Below the pieces are notes generated by a model. It was not told the origin of the DNA and ran no database searches. It saw only the letters and a list, made by a program, of their open reading frames with translations. Of a DNA stretch of 64,000 nucleotides, positions 9,622 through 18,758 are shown piece after piece. Origin of the DNA: JASGKO01 sp049840595 (GTDB lineage: Bacteria > Verrucomicrobiota > Verrucomicrobiia > Chthoniobacterales > Chthoniobacteraceae). Location of the stretch: NCBI GenBank assembly GCA_049840595.1, contig JASGKO010000043.1, positions 124,001 through 188,000 of the forward strand. The letters are read 5' to 3'. Within the stretch, counting starts at the first letter, position 1. Every line of letters starts with the position of its first letter. The translations under genes were made by a program, and so were the position numbers.

Positions 9622-11920
9622 ATGGCCAATGACCACGAGTGCCGATTTTTGATTCCCGATCACGAGATGTTGCGCGTGATCGGGCGGGGCGCCTATGGGG
9701 AGATCTGGATGGCGCGCAGCCTCACCGGGGCCCTGCGAGCAGTGAAGCTCGTGCAGCGGGACGACTTTGAGAGCGAACGGGCGTTTCAGCGCGAGTTCGA
9801 GGGCATGTCGGCCTTCGAGCCGATCTCGCGGGCGCACGATGGCTTTGTCGATATCCTGCACGTGGGACGGGGCACGGGCTTTTTCTACTACATCATGGAG
9901 CTGGCGGACGATGTGGCGAGCGGGCCGGACATCGACATCGCGCGCTACGAGCCGAAGACACTGCGGAGCGAGTTGCAACGCCGGAAGCGCATCCCGGCCC
10001 AGGAATGCCTGGAGCTGGCGCTGTCCCTCACCGGGGCGCTCTCCGCGCTGCACGCGCACGAGCTGGCGCATCGGGACATCAAGCCGGCGAACCTGATTTT
10101 CGTGCGCGGCGTGCCGAAGCTGGCGGATATCGGGCTGGTGGCGTCGAGCGGGCAGAAGTCCTTTGTCGGCACCGAGGGCTATGTGCCGCCGGAGGGCCCG
10201 GGGACGGCGCAGGCGGATGTCTATAGCCTGGGCAAGGTGCTCTACGAGCTCTCGATGGGGAAGGACCGCCTGGAATTTCCCGAGGTGCCGACCCGGCTCG
10301 ACGAGCTGGCGGACAAGGAGCAGCTCATCGGGCTCAATGAAATCCTGCTCAAGGCGTGCGCGGGCAACTGCGCAAGCCGCTACAAGTGCGCGGAGACGAT
10401 GCGGCGCGACCTGCTGCGGCTCCAGAGCGGGAAGAAGCGGGCGGCAAACCGGTGGCTGATCGCCGGGGGGCTGGCGCTGCTGGCGGGCACTATTTTCGCC
10501 GCGAGCCGGGTGGATTGGACGGGCGTGGGCACGGCCAGGGCGGATGCCCCCGCGACCCTCTCGGTCGCGACCCAGCCGCCGGGTGCCCTGGTGGTGCTGG
10601 ACGACCGGCTGCACAACAGCCCGGCCACTTTCGATCAACTGCCCCCGGGCCACCATACGCTGCATGTGATGCTCAAGGGGTACGAGCCGCTCGACCGGCA
10701 ATTCGATCTCGCGGCGGGCGCGACGCTGAACCTGGGCCACCTGGCGCTGACCCCGAGTCGCGGCGGCTTTTCGCTGACGACCACCCCGGCGGGCGCGGCG
10801 TTTTCTTTGAAACAGGGCGGTCGGACGATCCGCCATGGGCGCACCCCGGTAACGCTGACGGATCTGCCGGTGGGGACCTACGAATTTTCCGCCACCACGA
10901 ACCGGCTCACCCTGGGCGACTCGGTGGAAATCCTGCGCAATGAGACGGCGGCCCGGACGCTCGATTTCGGCCCCGGGAGCGGGACGGTGAAGATTACGAG
11001 CGCGCCGGGTGGGGCGTCGATTTTGCAGGATGGCAAGGAGATCGGGCATACGCCGTGGGTGATCGAGGAGGTGCCGCCCGGCGAGGTGTCCTACGAGGTG
11101 CGGCTGGAGGGTTACAAGCCGGCGCGCCTGGAGGGCGGCGTGCAATCCGGGCAACGGCTCTTTCTCGCCGCGCGGCTGGAGCGGAGCCTCGCGCCGGTGC
11201 CGGGCCAGCCCTGGACGAACAGCCTGGGCATGCGGTTCGTGCCGATGAATGACGTGCGGTTTTGCGTCTGGGATACGCGGGTGAAGGATTACGGGCAATT
11301 TTGCACGGCGACGGGGCGAACGGCCCCCGCGCCCGATTTCACGCAGACGCCGGAGGACCCGGTGGTGCTGGTGAACTGGCAGGATGCGATGGATTTCTGC
11401 CGCTGGCTCACGGAGAAGGAACGGGCGGCCAGGGCTGCTCGACGAGCACCTGGCCTATCGGCTGCCGACCGATCTGGAATGGAGCACGGCGGCTGGCATG
11501 CCCGCCGAGGGCGGGGCGACCCCGGAATCTCGCGATGGCAAGCTGCGCGGGCTTTTCCCGTGGGGCAAGACGTGGCCGCCGCCCGCGCACAGCGGCAATT
11601 ACGCAGACCAGAGCCTGGCGAAGAAAGGCGAGCCGTGCATCGCCGGCTATGCGGATGGCTTTGCGCAGACTTCCCCGGTGGGGAGCTTCCCCGCCAATGC
11701 GCTCGGGCTCTACGATGTGGGCGGCAACGTGTGGGAGTGGTGCCTCGAAGGCTACAAGGGCGGGAACGATCCGCGCGACTGGGGCGTACTGCGCGGGGGC
11801 TCGTGGGCGACCAGCAAGCGGAGCGAGGCGGAATCCGGCTACCGCAACGTGGTGGATCGCGGGGATCGGGATGTGATTTACGGCTTCCGTTGTGTGCTGG
11901 CGGCGGATGAAGGGGAATGA
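9622..11920 (+). CDS. Membrane Ser/Thr protein kinase with PEGA repeats and FGE-sulfatase domain (one frameshift)
   Basis: A modular signalling protein, about 765 residues after correction of a one-base break near 11428. The cytoplasmic kinase domain spans residues 15-265: glycine loop IGRGAYGEI at 20-28, ATP-binding Lys42, HRDIKPAN at 150-157, and DIG at 169-171 in place of the usual DFG. One membrane helix lies at about 279-295. Three PEGA-like beta domains follow (about 310-540; 'PPGALVVLDD', 'PGGASILQDG'). A formylglycine-generating-enzyme/sulfatase-modifying-factor fold closes the protein (NSLGMRFVPM, YRLPTDLEWS, GGNVWEWC, LRGGSWA). The second frame runs to the TGA at 11918. FGE folds outside sulfatase maturation often act as sensor or binding domains. 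Co-transcription with the upstream ECF sigma factor suggests that phosphorylation controls it. Confidence 0.88.
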
Positions 11921-12179
11921 GCCAGCGAAACACCCGAAAGAGACGAAAAGGAAACTGCTTCGCTTTCGTTTCATTCCGAGTTTTTAGCTGGCCCGGAAAT
12001 ATCCCCTGCGTTCGCTATTCGCGGTAGCGATTTCGCTACAATAAAAATTATTGGCGTTTCACCCAAATCGAGTCCACTTTCCGCGCGTCTCCTTCCGGTG
12101 TTCGTATGAAATCCACTCTGAAAACAGCCCTTGATTCCGCAGCCAAATGAGCTTAAAAAATATTTTAATCTCCAAGGTT

Positions 12180-12477
12180 ATGAAAAAAGGTATGTTGATC
12201 GCAGGAATGGCGATGGGTGGTTTGCTGACGTTGGGCCCATTATGGGGTATCTTGGGTACGGTGCTCGGGATGACTGCCGCCTTCGACCATTTACAGTCCA
12301 CCGGGGTGAATGCCCCGCAGGCCGTGGCCCATGATCTGGGCTACACGCTTCTTTCGACGGCGGCGGGTTTTTTCGCTCTGCCCGCTCGGCATCGCGATGT
12401 TCGCCCTCAGCCTGCTGTTTTTCCTGCGGGATGACAAAACGCCCAAACCACTGCTCCAACCGCATCCCATCCGCTAA
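12180..12477 (+). CDS. Small membrane protein, MotA/ExbB-like (one frameshift)
   Basis: After a one-base correction in a T run near 12373 this is an approximately 99-residue protein. It has an N-terminal helix (LIAGMAMGGLLTLGPLWGILGTVLGM) and a second hydrophobic helix (GIAMFALSLLFF) ending in a charged tail at the TAA at 12475. The order 'G-x-LGTV-GM...AF' then 'LA-DLGYTLLSTAAGF' recalls the last two helices of MotA/TolQ/ExbB proton-channel proteins, but the large N-terminal part of that family is missing. The start is the ATG at 12180 with AAGG upstream, or the ATG at 12147. No TonB/ExbD neighbour is present. Function is not assigned. Confidence 0.55.
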
Positions 12478-12489
12478 AACCGTTTCCGA

Positions 12490-12590
12490 GTTGAGGACCA
12501 AAGGTCCGCGAAAAACGCGAAGCAAGCGAAAATAAAGCCGCCCCCTTTCGTGTTTTTCGCGTCTTTCGCGGACTCCTCCGGGCCTTCCAG
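12490..12590. repeat. Intergenic hairpin repeat ('ccgcgaaaaacgcgaa' type)
   Basis: An imperfect inverted repeat: 'tccgcgaaaaacgcgaag' near 12511-12529 pairs with 'cgtgtttttcgcgtctttcgcgga' near 12551-12573. Related text ('ccagcgaaaYactcgaaa...', 'ttcgtgtcttcgtgccttcgtgg') appears at 11922-11970, 28836-28918 and 50471-50580. This is a dispersed family of small hairpins between genes. Confidence 0.6.
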
Positions 12591-12676
12591 AGGGGGCTAT
12601 CCATTGGGTTGAACCGCTCTAATCGACCGCCCTGTTGGTGGCTTTCAGAGATCGCGAGGGGTCCGGAGCAGGCCGA

Positions 12677-13834
12677 TTACTCTCCCAACGTTTCGAGAAA
12701 TTTCCCAAAGAACGCCGCGCCGCGCTCCAGTTCCGCGAGCGCAATCCATTCATCTTCCGTATGCGCCTGGGCGATGGAGCCCGGGCCGATGGCAATCGCC
12801 GGGATGCCGCCCTGGGACAACACCGCGGCATCGCAAAACCACGGCGCGCCCACCGGCTTTGCCCCCAGCGCCCCGAGCTTCTCAATCACCGGATGCGCGG
12901 CCTCGGTGAAAAGCGGCGTGGAAAGCCGGTGCTTGATCTGCAACCCGGGGCACCGCTCGCGGAGGCGGGTGGAAATGGTTTCCAGGGCATCGTCGTGGCC
13001 GGGGACGAGGCGGATATCGACCTCCATCGTGCATTGATCGGGCACGATATTGATCTTGGTGCCGCCCCGGATGGTGCCGACGCTGAGCGTGGTGTGGCCG
13101 AGCACGGGATGGGTGATTTGCTTGAACGCGGGGCGGATTTCATCCCGCAGCAGGCGCAGGATTTCCATCATCTTGTAGATGGCGTTTTCACCGTCGTCCG
13201 GACGCGAGGCATGCACCGCCTTGCCGGTGGTGGTGAGGGTGAGCCAGAGGGAGCCCTTGTGCGTATGTACCACCTCCAGCTCGGTAGGCTCGCCGACGAT
13301 CGCAAAGAGCTCGCTCCCCGCCTTGCTGGAGGCGGGCCCGTATTCGCGGACGAATGCCTGCGCGCCGTCCTGCCCGGCTTCCTCGCCCATGAGGCCGACG
13401 AACCAGATCTCATACGGCAGGCTGGGAATGAGCGCGCGCTTTTCGTGCAGGGCCCAGAGCATCGCGGCCATCGGGCCCTTGGTATCGCTCGCGCCGCGCC
13501 CCCAGAGCTTGCCCTCGCGGACCTCGGCGGCAAAGGGATCAATCGTCATCCCGACCACGCTTACGGTATCGAGATGCGGCGCAAACATGATCCGCGGCTT
13601 GCCGGGGCGGTCGGTGGAAAATTTGCCGATCACATTCGGGCGGCCCGGATAGACTGGTTGCAGCAGCGCCTCGGCCCCGCATTCGTGCAAAAATTCCGCC
13701 AGCCGCTCCGCCATCGCCTGCTCGCCGGGCGATTCGACGCCGGGATCGCCGTGGGGATTCACGCTCGGCGTGCTCACCAGCGCTTGCAGCAGCTCGACCA
13801 CGGTGGAAATGGAGTTCGCGGAGTGGGAAGTCAT
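12677..13834 (-). CDS. M20 family metallohydrolase (ArgE/DapE-like deacylase)
   Basis: A 385-residue cytoplasmic zinc hydrolase of the ArgE/DapE/CPG2 family. Metal and catalytic motifs are visible in order: APHLDT (first metal His and catalytic Asp), GRGASDTKGP (bridging Asp), GEEAGQ (catalytic Glu pair), VGEPT (metal ligand region) and a C-terminal AHTEDEW (last metal His). The central dimerisation/lid domain carries THKGSLW and HASRPDDGENAI. This matches acetylornithine deacetylase-like enzymes, but substrate specificity cannot be read from sequence and no arginine or lysine biosynthesis genes are adjacent. The ATG at 13834 gives the family-like start (VVELLQALVSTPSVNP). An upstream in-frame start at 13978 would add an unsupported leader. 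Confidence 0.85.
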   Translation of the reverse strand: MTSHSANSISTVVELLQALVSTPSVNPHGDPGVESPGEQAMAERLAEFLHECGAEALLQPVYPGRPNVIGKFSTDRPGKPRIMFAPHLDTVSVVGMTIDPFAAEVREGKLWGRGASDTKGPMAAMLWALHEKRALIPSLPYEIWFVGLMGEEAGQDGAQAFVREYGPASSKAGSELFAIVGEPTELEVVHTHKGSLWLTLTTTGKAVHASRPDDGENAIYKMMEILRLLRDEIRPAFKQITHPVLGHTTLSVGTIRGGTKINIVPDQCTMEVDIRLVPGHDDALETISTRLRERCPGLQIKHRLSTPLFTEAAHPVIEKLGALGAKPVGAPWFCDAAVLSQGGIPAIAIGPGSIAQAHTEDEWIALAELERGAAFFGKFLETLGE

Positions 13835-14055
13835 GACCGGTTTTTGCCATCCTACCGGGGCGGCGGCGCTTTGAGAATCGGATTCGCTCCTGGAAACGGT
13901 GAAAATTTGGCGACGGCGCGCCGGGCGAAGTCCGTTTCCAAGGAGGCCGGGATTTTTTCTGAACCATTTTCGTTCCACAGTGTCTTTGATACGGCAGGGC
14001 GCCTGTCTCGGTGCTTGCCGCCAGGGACGGCTCTGCTTTACTTGTTTTTACCGTT

Positions 14056-15439
14056 ATGCTGAATCTTCGCCCTTTGCGCGGTGGCTGGTGCGCCGCCGTC
14101 GTTGCCTCGCTGACTCTTTCCACCCTCGGAGCCGCCTCCCTCCTGGCTGCGGAGGACACTCCGACCGTCCCCCGGCTGCCCTTTCAGGAGCGGACGCTCA
14201 AGAATGGCCTGCAGGTGATCACGCTGGAGGACCACTCGACGCCGACGGTGGCGATCAATGTCTGGTATCGCGTGGGCTCGAAGAACGATCCGCAGGGCCG
14301 GAGCGGGTTCGCCCATTTGTTCGAGCACCTCATGTTCAAGAGCACCAAGGACATGCCGCCGGAGACGATCGACCGGCTCACCGAGGACGTGGGCGGCTAC
14401 AACAACGCCAATACCGCGGATGACCGCACGATGTTTTACGAGGTGATCCCGTCGAACCACCTGCAACGCCTGCTCTGGGCCGAGGCGGACCGCATGTCGT
14501 CGCTCGATGTGAGCGATGCGAATTTCCACTCCGAGCGCAATGTGGTGGAGGAGGAATACCGGCAGCGCGTCCTCGCCCAGCCCTTCGGCGAGTTCTGGCC
14601 CTTCATCGTGAAAAATTCGTGGCAGGTGCATCCCTACAAGCGGCCGCCGATCGGGAGCATCCACGACCTGGAGGCGTCGAGCCTGGAGGACGTGCGCGAG
14701 TTTCACGCCACCTATTACCGGCCCGACGACGCGACGCTGATCGTGGTCGGCGATTTCGACCCAAAACAGCTCAACGACTGGGTGGACCAGTATTTCGGCC
14801 CGATCCCGCAGCCGAAGGACCCGCTGCCGAAGCTGAACGTGACCGAGCCCGCGCGGCACGACCGACCGGCGGTGACCGAATACAACCAGCGCGTGCCGCT
14901 CCCGGTGGTCTGCGTGAATTATCTCACGCCCGGGATGAAGGATGACGACGCGATCCCGCTCCAGGTGGCGGCGCAAATCCTCGGTGGCGGCGAGTCGTCG
15001 CGGCTCTACCAGTCGCTGGTCTATCAGCAGCAGATCGCGCAGAGCGCGGAGTGCGATGCGGAGTTGCGCACGGACTCCGGGCTGCTCTGCCACATCGTCG
15101 TCGGTGCGAGTGGCAAATCGCCCGGCATGCTGGAAAGCGCCGCCCTCGCGGTGGAGAAGGATTTCCTGAACAACCCGATCTCCGACGAGGAATTGCGGAA
15201 GGCGAAGAACCAAGCTCCTCTCCCAGGTGCTCGAAGGCCGGCAGACGAACGAGGGCAAGGCCGAGGCCATCGGCGACGCCGTGATCTACGAGGGCGACCC
15301 GCAGCGGGCCAACACCGACCTGGAGGCACTGGAAAAAGTGACCGCGAAACAGGTCCACGACGTCTTTGCCAAATACGCGACGCCGGAAAACCGGCTGACC
15401 CTGGAATTTCTGCCCGCGGCGATGAAGCCCACCAAGTAA
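14056..15439 (+). CDS. M16 zinc peptidase, catalytic subunit, exported (one frameshift)
   Basis: A pitrilysin/insulinase-family peptidase of about 460 residues. The N-terminus is a signal peptide (hydrophobic stretch, residues 12-32, ending ...LLAAEDT). The inverted zinc motif HxxEH is HLFEH at residues 87-91. The third zinc ligand lies in the NVVEEEYRQ segment near residue 168. The frame breaks at about 15212, where an extra A ('caagctcc' for 'cagctcc') shifts it. The second frame continues (QVLEGRQTNEGKAEA) to the TAA at 15437-15439. The gene is followed 15 bases later by a second M16 protein that lacks the zinc motif. Such pairs form heterodimers like yeast/bacterial processing peptidases, with the active site in this subunit. 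The location is periplasmic by signal peptide. Confidence 0.88.
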
Positions 15440-15454
15440 CTGGAGATACCCATC

Positions 15455-16912
15455 ATGCGATCCTTTTCTTTTCTCACGCTGACTGCCGCCGCCTCGCTGA
15501 CGGCGCTCTCCACCGGTTTCGGCCAGGGTGCCTTGCAGGAGACGCGCCCGCAGGTGATGCCCACCGATGCGCCGCTCAACATCCCCGGCCTGCCCGAGCC
15601 CGCGCAGCCGAAGCCCTTCAGCTTCCCGCAGCCGGTCGAGAAGACGCTCGATAACGGGCTGCGCGTCGTCTTCGTGCCGCGCAGCGGGCTGCCGCTCCTC
15701 ACCGCGCGGATCTTGATTCGCAGCGGTGCCGAGGCCGATCCGCAATCGCTCCCCGGCCTCGCCGATTTCACCGCGAACCTGATCACCAAAGGCGCGGCCA
15801 ACCTCACCGCCCCGCAGATCGCGGAGACGATCGAGGCCCTCGGCGGCTCCATCGATTCGGAAGCCGGCTGGGACGGCACGAGCGTGACCCTCTCCGTCCT
15901 CTCGAAGAACGCCGAGAAAGCGCTCCCCATTCTCGCCGATGTGATCCGCCAGCCCGCCTTTGCCACCGAGGAGATCGAGCGGTTGCGCGCCCAGGCGCTC
16001 GATGCGCTGATGATCGCGCTCCAGCAGCCGAGCACCGTCGCGGGCCGCGCGGGCAATGCCGCTCTCTTCGCCGGGCAGCCCTACGGCCATGCCTCGAACG
16101 GCACCCCGGATTCGCTCAAGGCGATGCAACGCGCGGACATTGTGAAATTGCACGATGCCTTCTACCGCCCCGACAACACGGTGCTGATCCTCGTCGGCGA
16201 TCTAAAATCCGACGACGCCTTTGCCTTCGCGCAGAAGTTTTTCGGCGATTGGAAAAAGCCCGAGGGCACACTGCCAACCATCGCCGCCTCAAAGCCCGCC
16301 AGCGACCTCCCACCGGTGACCTTGATCGACCTGCCCCAGGCCGGGCAATCGGCCGTGGAAGCCTTCAGCCCCGGCATCCCGCGCAAGTCGGATGATTACT
16401 TCGCAGGCATCGTCACCAGCACGATCACTGGCGGCGGCTACTCCTCACGGTTGAACCAGGAGATCCGCATCAAGCGCGGCCTCAGCTACGGCGCGACCGC
16501 CCAGCTCGACACCCGCCGGACCACCGGCGCCATCATCGCCGCCTGCCAGACCAAAAACGAATCCGCCAGCGAAGTCGTGCAACTCATGAAGCAAGTCTTC
16601 GCCGCCATGGCGGAAAAGCCCGTCTCCAAGCATGAGCTCGACACCCGCGAGGCGTTGCTCACCGGCGCCTTCTCCCGCAACCTCGAAACCAACAACGGCT
16701 TCGTCGCCGCGATCAGCCGCCTCGCCATGCTCGATGTGCCGCTCGACATGCTCAACCAGTTCATCCCGAAAGTGACCAGCATCACCGCGGACGACGTGCA
16801 GCACTTCGCCAAAGCCCACTTCACCGATTTCCACTACGTCGTCGCCGGCCAGGGCAAGACCATCCAGCCGATGCTGGAGAAGGATTTCGGGAAAGTGGAA
16901 CTGGCGAAGTAG
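15455..16912 (+). CDS. M16 family protein, non-catalytic partner, exported
   Basis: A 485-residue M16 homologue with a signal peptide (FLTLTAAASLTALSTGFGQG). At the place of the HxxEH motif it has LADFTANL, so zinc binding is lost. The C-terminal M16 domain is well kept (SRLNQEIRIKRGLSYGA, with the R/Y pair that in two-subunit M16 peptidases holds the substrate). It starts 15 bases after the catalytic subunit with a GGAG ribosome-binding site and is surely co-expressed. The likely job is to complete the clam-shell chamber that degrades peptides in the periplasm. The frame is intact. Confidence 0.9.
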   Translation: MRSFSFLTLTAAASLTALSTGFGQGALQETRPQVMPTDAPLNIPGLPEPAQPKPFSFPQPVEKTLDNGLRVVFVPRSGLPLLTARILIRSGAEADPQSLPGLADFTANLITKGAANLTAPQIAETIEALGGSIDSEAGWDGTSVTLSVLSKNAEKALPILADVIRQPAFATEEIERLRAQALDALMIALQQPSTVAGRAGNAALFAGQPYGHASNGTPDSLKAMQRADIVKLHDAFYRPDNTVLILVGDLKSDDAFAFAQKFFGDWKKPEGTLPTIAASKPASDLPPVTLIDLPQAGQSAVEAFSPGIPRKSDDYFAGIVTSTITGGGYSSRLNQEIRIKRGLSYGATAQLDTRRTTGAIIAACQTKNESASEVVQLMKQVFAAMAEKPVSKHELDTREALLTGAFSRNLETNNGFVAAISRLAMLDVPLDMLNQFIPKVTSITADDVQHFAKAHFTDFHYVVAGQGKTIQPMLEKDFGKVELAK

Positions 16913-16950
16913 TCTGCGTTTTAGAGCCGTTCTCGAAAGTAATTTCCGAA

Positions 16951-17040
16951 AGCCCCAACGGGGCGGCACAACCCAAGCCCGGGGCAACGCCCCGGGTCTA
17001 GTGGTCTTCTTTCATTCCCCAGCCCTGTAGGGGCGAAATA
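16951..17040. repeat. Triple-palindrome repeat, copy A
   Basis: Three short palindromes in fixed order: 'agccccaacggggc', 'cccggggcaacgccccggg' and 'agccctgtaggggcg'. The module abuts the 3' end of the Y1 transposase gene at 17051. Copies B and C lie at 18135-18225 and (inverse) 18241-18328. The preceding 'ttctcgaaagtaatttccgaa' is also found, with variants, at 17886-17908 and inverted near 18048-18068. Confidence 0.9.
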
Positions 17041-17050
17041 AGCCCACCCA

Positions 17051-17503
17051 TCAGTCCCAAACGTAGCGTTCGTCAAAAGCGATTTTATGACGCTCAAGAA
17101 ACGCCCGATACTCTTCTTGAAACGACTTGGTTCGATGATGCTCACGCTGATTGGCGATATATTCCCGAACCATCAGAATATTCGATTCCGAAACCGCAAA
17201 AGCTCCATATCCCAATTGCCATGCGAAATCCGCGAACTCCGTTCCTTGTGATTTCATCCACTTGGAGGACGCCTTCTTCACTTCTTCAACGATGTCACTA
17301 ATGGCAACCGTTCGCGCCAGTTCAAACAAAACATGGACGTGATCCTCAACCGAATTGATCAACGTGGCCGGGCATTTGTGATTCTGCATGACGCTCGCCA
17401 TATAAGCATGCAATGAGTCACGGACATTATCGGTAATCATTCGCTCCCGATTCTTGGTACTGAAAACAAGGTGAATCGATAAACGTGCCAGAGATTGCGG
17501 CAT
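17051..17503 (-). CDS. IS200/IS605-type Y1 transposase (TnpA)
   Basis: A complete 150-residue Y1 single-strand transposase. Family hallmarks are seen from end to end: MPQSLARLSIHLVFSTKN at the start, the HUH motif HVHVLFE, SSKWMKSQG, FAWQLGYGAF, and the catalytic tyrosine in VREYIANQREHH. It ends DERYVWD, as full-length members do. The ATG at 17503 is the usual start, and the 11 extra codons upstream are not family-like. The composition is more AT-rich than the surroundings. No tnpB/IscB partner is present. It lies next to triple-palindrome repeats, so it may act on them as a RAYT-like enzyme or be a solo IS200-type element. Confidence 0.92.
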   Translation of the reverse strand: MPQSLARLSIHLVFSTKNRERMITDNVRDSLHAYMASVMQNHKCPATLINSVEDHVHVLFELARTVAISDIVEEVKKASSKWMKSQGTEFADFAWQLGYGAFAVSESNILMVREYIANQREHHRTKSFQEEYRAFLERHKIAFDERYVWD

Positions 17504-17594
17504 AAGCTTGCTTGGAATTACCCCGCTTCCAACCACCTTGAAAAGGCCTTTTCCAATTCTTCTCTCAATCGGAATCAGACGTGCCGGAAGGTTA

Positions 17595-17881
17595 GGCCGT
17601 GTTCACGAATTTCCAAGCAGGTCCTTCCGGTCATGAAAGCGGTCCATTCTTTGCCCGCACTGTAGCCACGGCCCTGTGGGCCGTTGGGGAAGCGTGGACC
17701 ATGGAAAAGCAGCGCTCTGCCAAAAATCGCGGCAGAATGATCACTCCCTTTGGAACTGGATTTTTACCAGAGCATCGTCTTTCCCCAACGGCCCACAGGG
17801 CCGTGGCTACAGTGCGACGGGGAAGCTCCGCACGGAAAGACGTGGTTTTCGCCTTCTGTTTTGCAATTCGTGAACACGACC
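17595..17881. mobile_element. MITE-like element with terminal and internal inverted repeats
   Basis: Terminal inverted repeats of 17 bases (17595-17611 and 17865-17881, 16 of 17 matching; core gtgttcacgaatt) enclose 287 bases. Inside is a second, perfect 33-base inverted repeat at 17659-17691 and 17781-17813 containing a 'gccctgtgggc' palindrome. No credible coding region is inside. It is flanked by 'tta' and 'cta', so a short TA-type target duplication is possible. This is the shape of a miniature inverted-repeat transposable element. Confidence 0.75.
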
Positions 17882-18134
17882 TAGAGCATCTCTCGAAAGA
17901 AATTTCCGAATGGGAACTGGCAGCGAAGGTAGAGAACCCTGACAGGGTTCAGAGGTTTTTGGGTTAGTTCCCAGGGTAGGCGCTCCTAAAGTCGCACCAA
18001 CCCCGGGCTGATGGAGGGAACGCCGTTGGCGTTCTTTCACCATCGTTTCGGAAATGATTTTCGAGAACTGCTATATTCGTTACGCGGGCACACCCTACCC
18101 ATCGCCAAAAGCCCACCGAAGCCCCCTTTTCGCC
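17882..18134. other. Non-coding stretch between repeats
   Basis: No gene is supported here. It holds the repeat-flank text 'ctctcgaaagaaatttccgaa' (17889-17909), a short hairpin 'accctgacagggt' near 17938-17950, and an inverted version of the flank near 18048-18068. It looks like degraded repeat DNA. Confidence 0.6.
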
Positions 18135-18328
18135 CAGCCCCAACGGGGCGACACAACGAAAGCCCGGGGCAACGCCCCGGGTTTACCCATAACAAAACCA
18201 TTCCAGCCCTGTAGGGGCGGCATAAAACGATGGCCGATTATTTCGCCCCTACAGGGCTGAAGCTTGTTTAAGAAATCGGCTCCCGGGGCGTTGCCCCGGG
18301 CTGTCATTATGTCGCCCCGTTGGGGCTA
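18135..18328. repeat. Triple-palindrome repeat, copies B and C in inverse tandem
   Basis: Copy B (18135-18225) and copy C (18241-18328, reverse orientation) carry the same three palindromes as 16951-17040 and face each other across about 15 bases. The pair would fold into a long cruciform. Spacer sequences between palindromes diverge while the palindromes are conserved, as expected for BIME-like elements. Confidence 0.9.
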
Positions 18329-18702
18329 TCAAGAAGTGCCCGCATTTCATTTTCTTTAGAGCATTTCGATTAATTCCAGAGCCGCGTTTTGGCGAGCGGC
18401 GGCTATTTCAGAAACGGCGCATCCTCCCCAAAAATGTCATTCTGAGCGCAGCGGAGTCGAAATACGAAGCGGAGCGCAGTAAATCCCGCAAATATTCTCC
18501 TACTCAATCGGGATAAATCTCTGACTATTTCCAGGCGGGGCGAACGAGCATTGCCCTCCCAGCTCCAGAAATAGAGGGAGATTCTTCGTGCCGCAGCATG
18601 TCCTTTTTCGGAAAGAATTTTCCAACCGCTCGTGGCTAGACCTTTTATTGAACCGCGCTAGCCGACGGTGATCTTCGCTCCTCATCGCTCTTCACCAAAT
18701 AC
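18329..18702. other. Non-coding stretch with a dispersed repeat
   Basis: No gene is supported. It contains 'aatgtcattctgagcgcag' followed by a 'cggagtcgaaatacgaagcg' block (18434-18475), one member of the 'tgtcaYYctgagc' dispersed family seen elsewhere in this window. The rest is featureless. Confidence 0.55.
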
Positions 18703-18740
18703 AAAGCCCGCTCGGGCCATTACAGCCGGAGCGGGCGTTA
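18703..18740 (-). terminator. Rho-independent terminator after rng
   Basis: Read on the minus strand, a stem 'cgcccgctc' / 'gagcgggc' with a loop of about 14 bases is followed by 'tttg'. It lies about 20 bases after the rng stop at 18759 and would end the mre operon transcript. Confidence 0.7.
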
Positions 18741-18758
18741 AGGTAATTGCGTAAAGCG

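Noticed and set aside
11384..11920. Separate FGE-sulfatase gene after the kinase
   Set aside because: The second frame continues the same domain within one codon of a one-base break; one gene is simpler.
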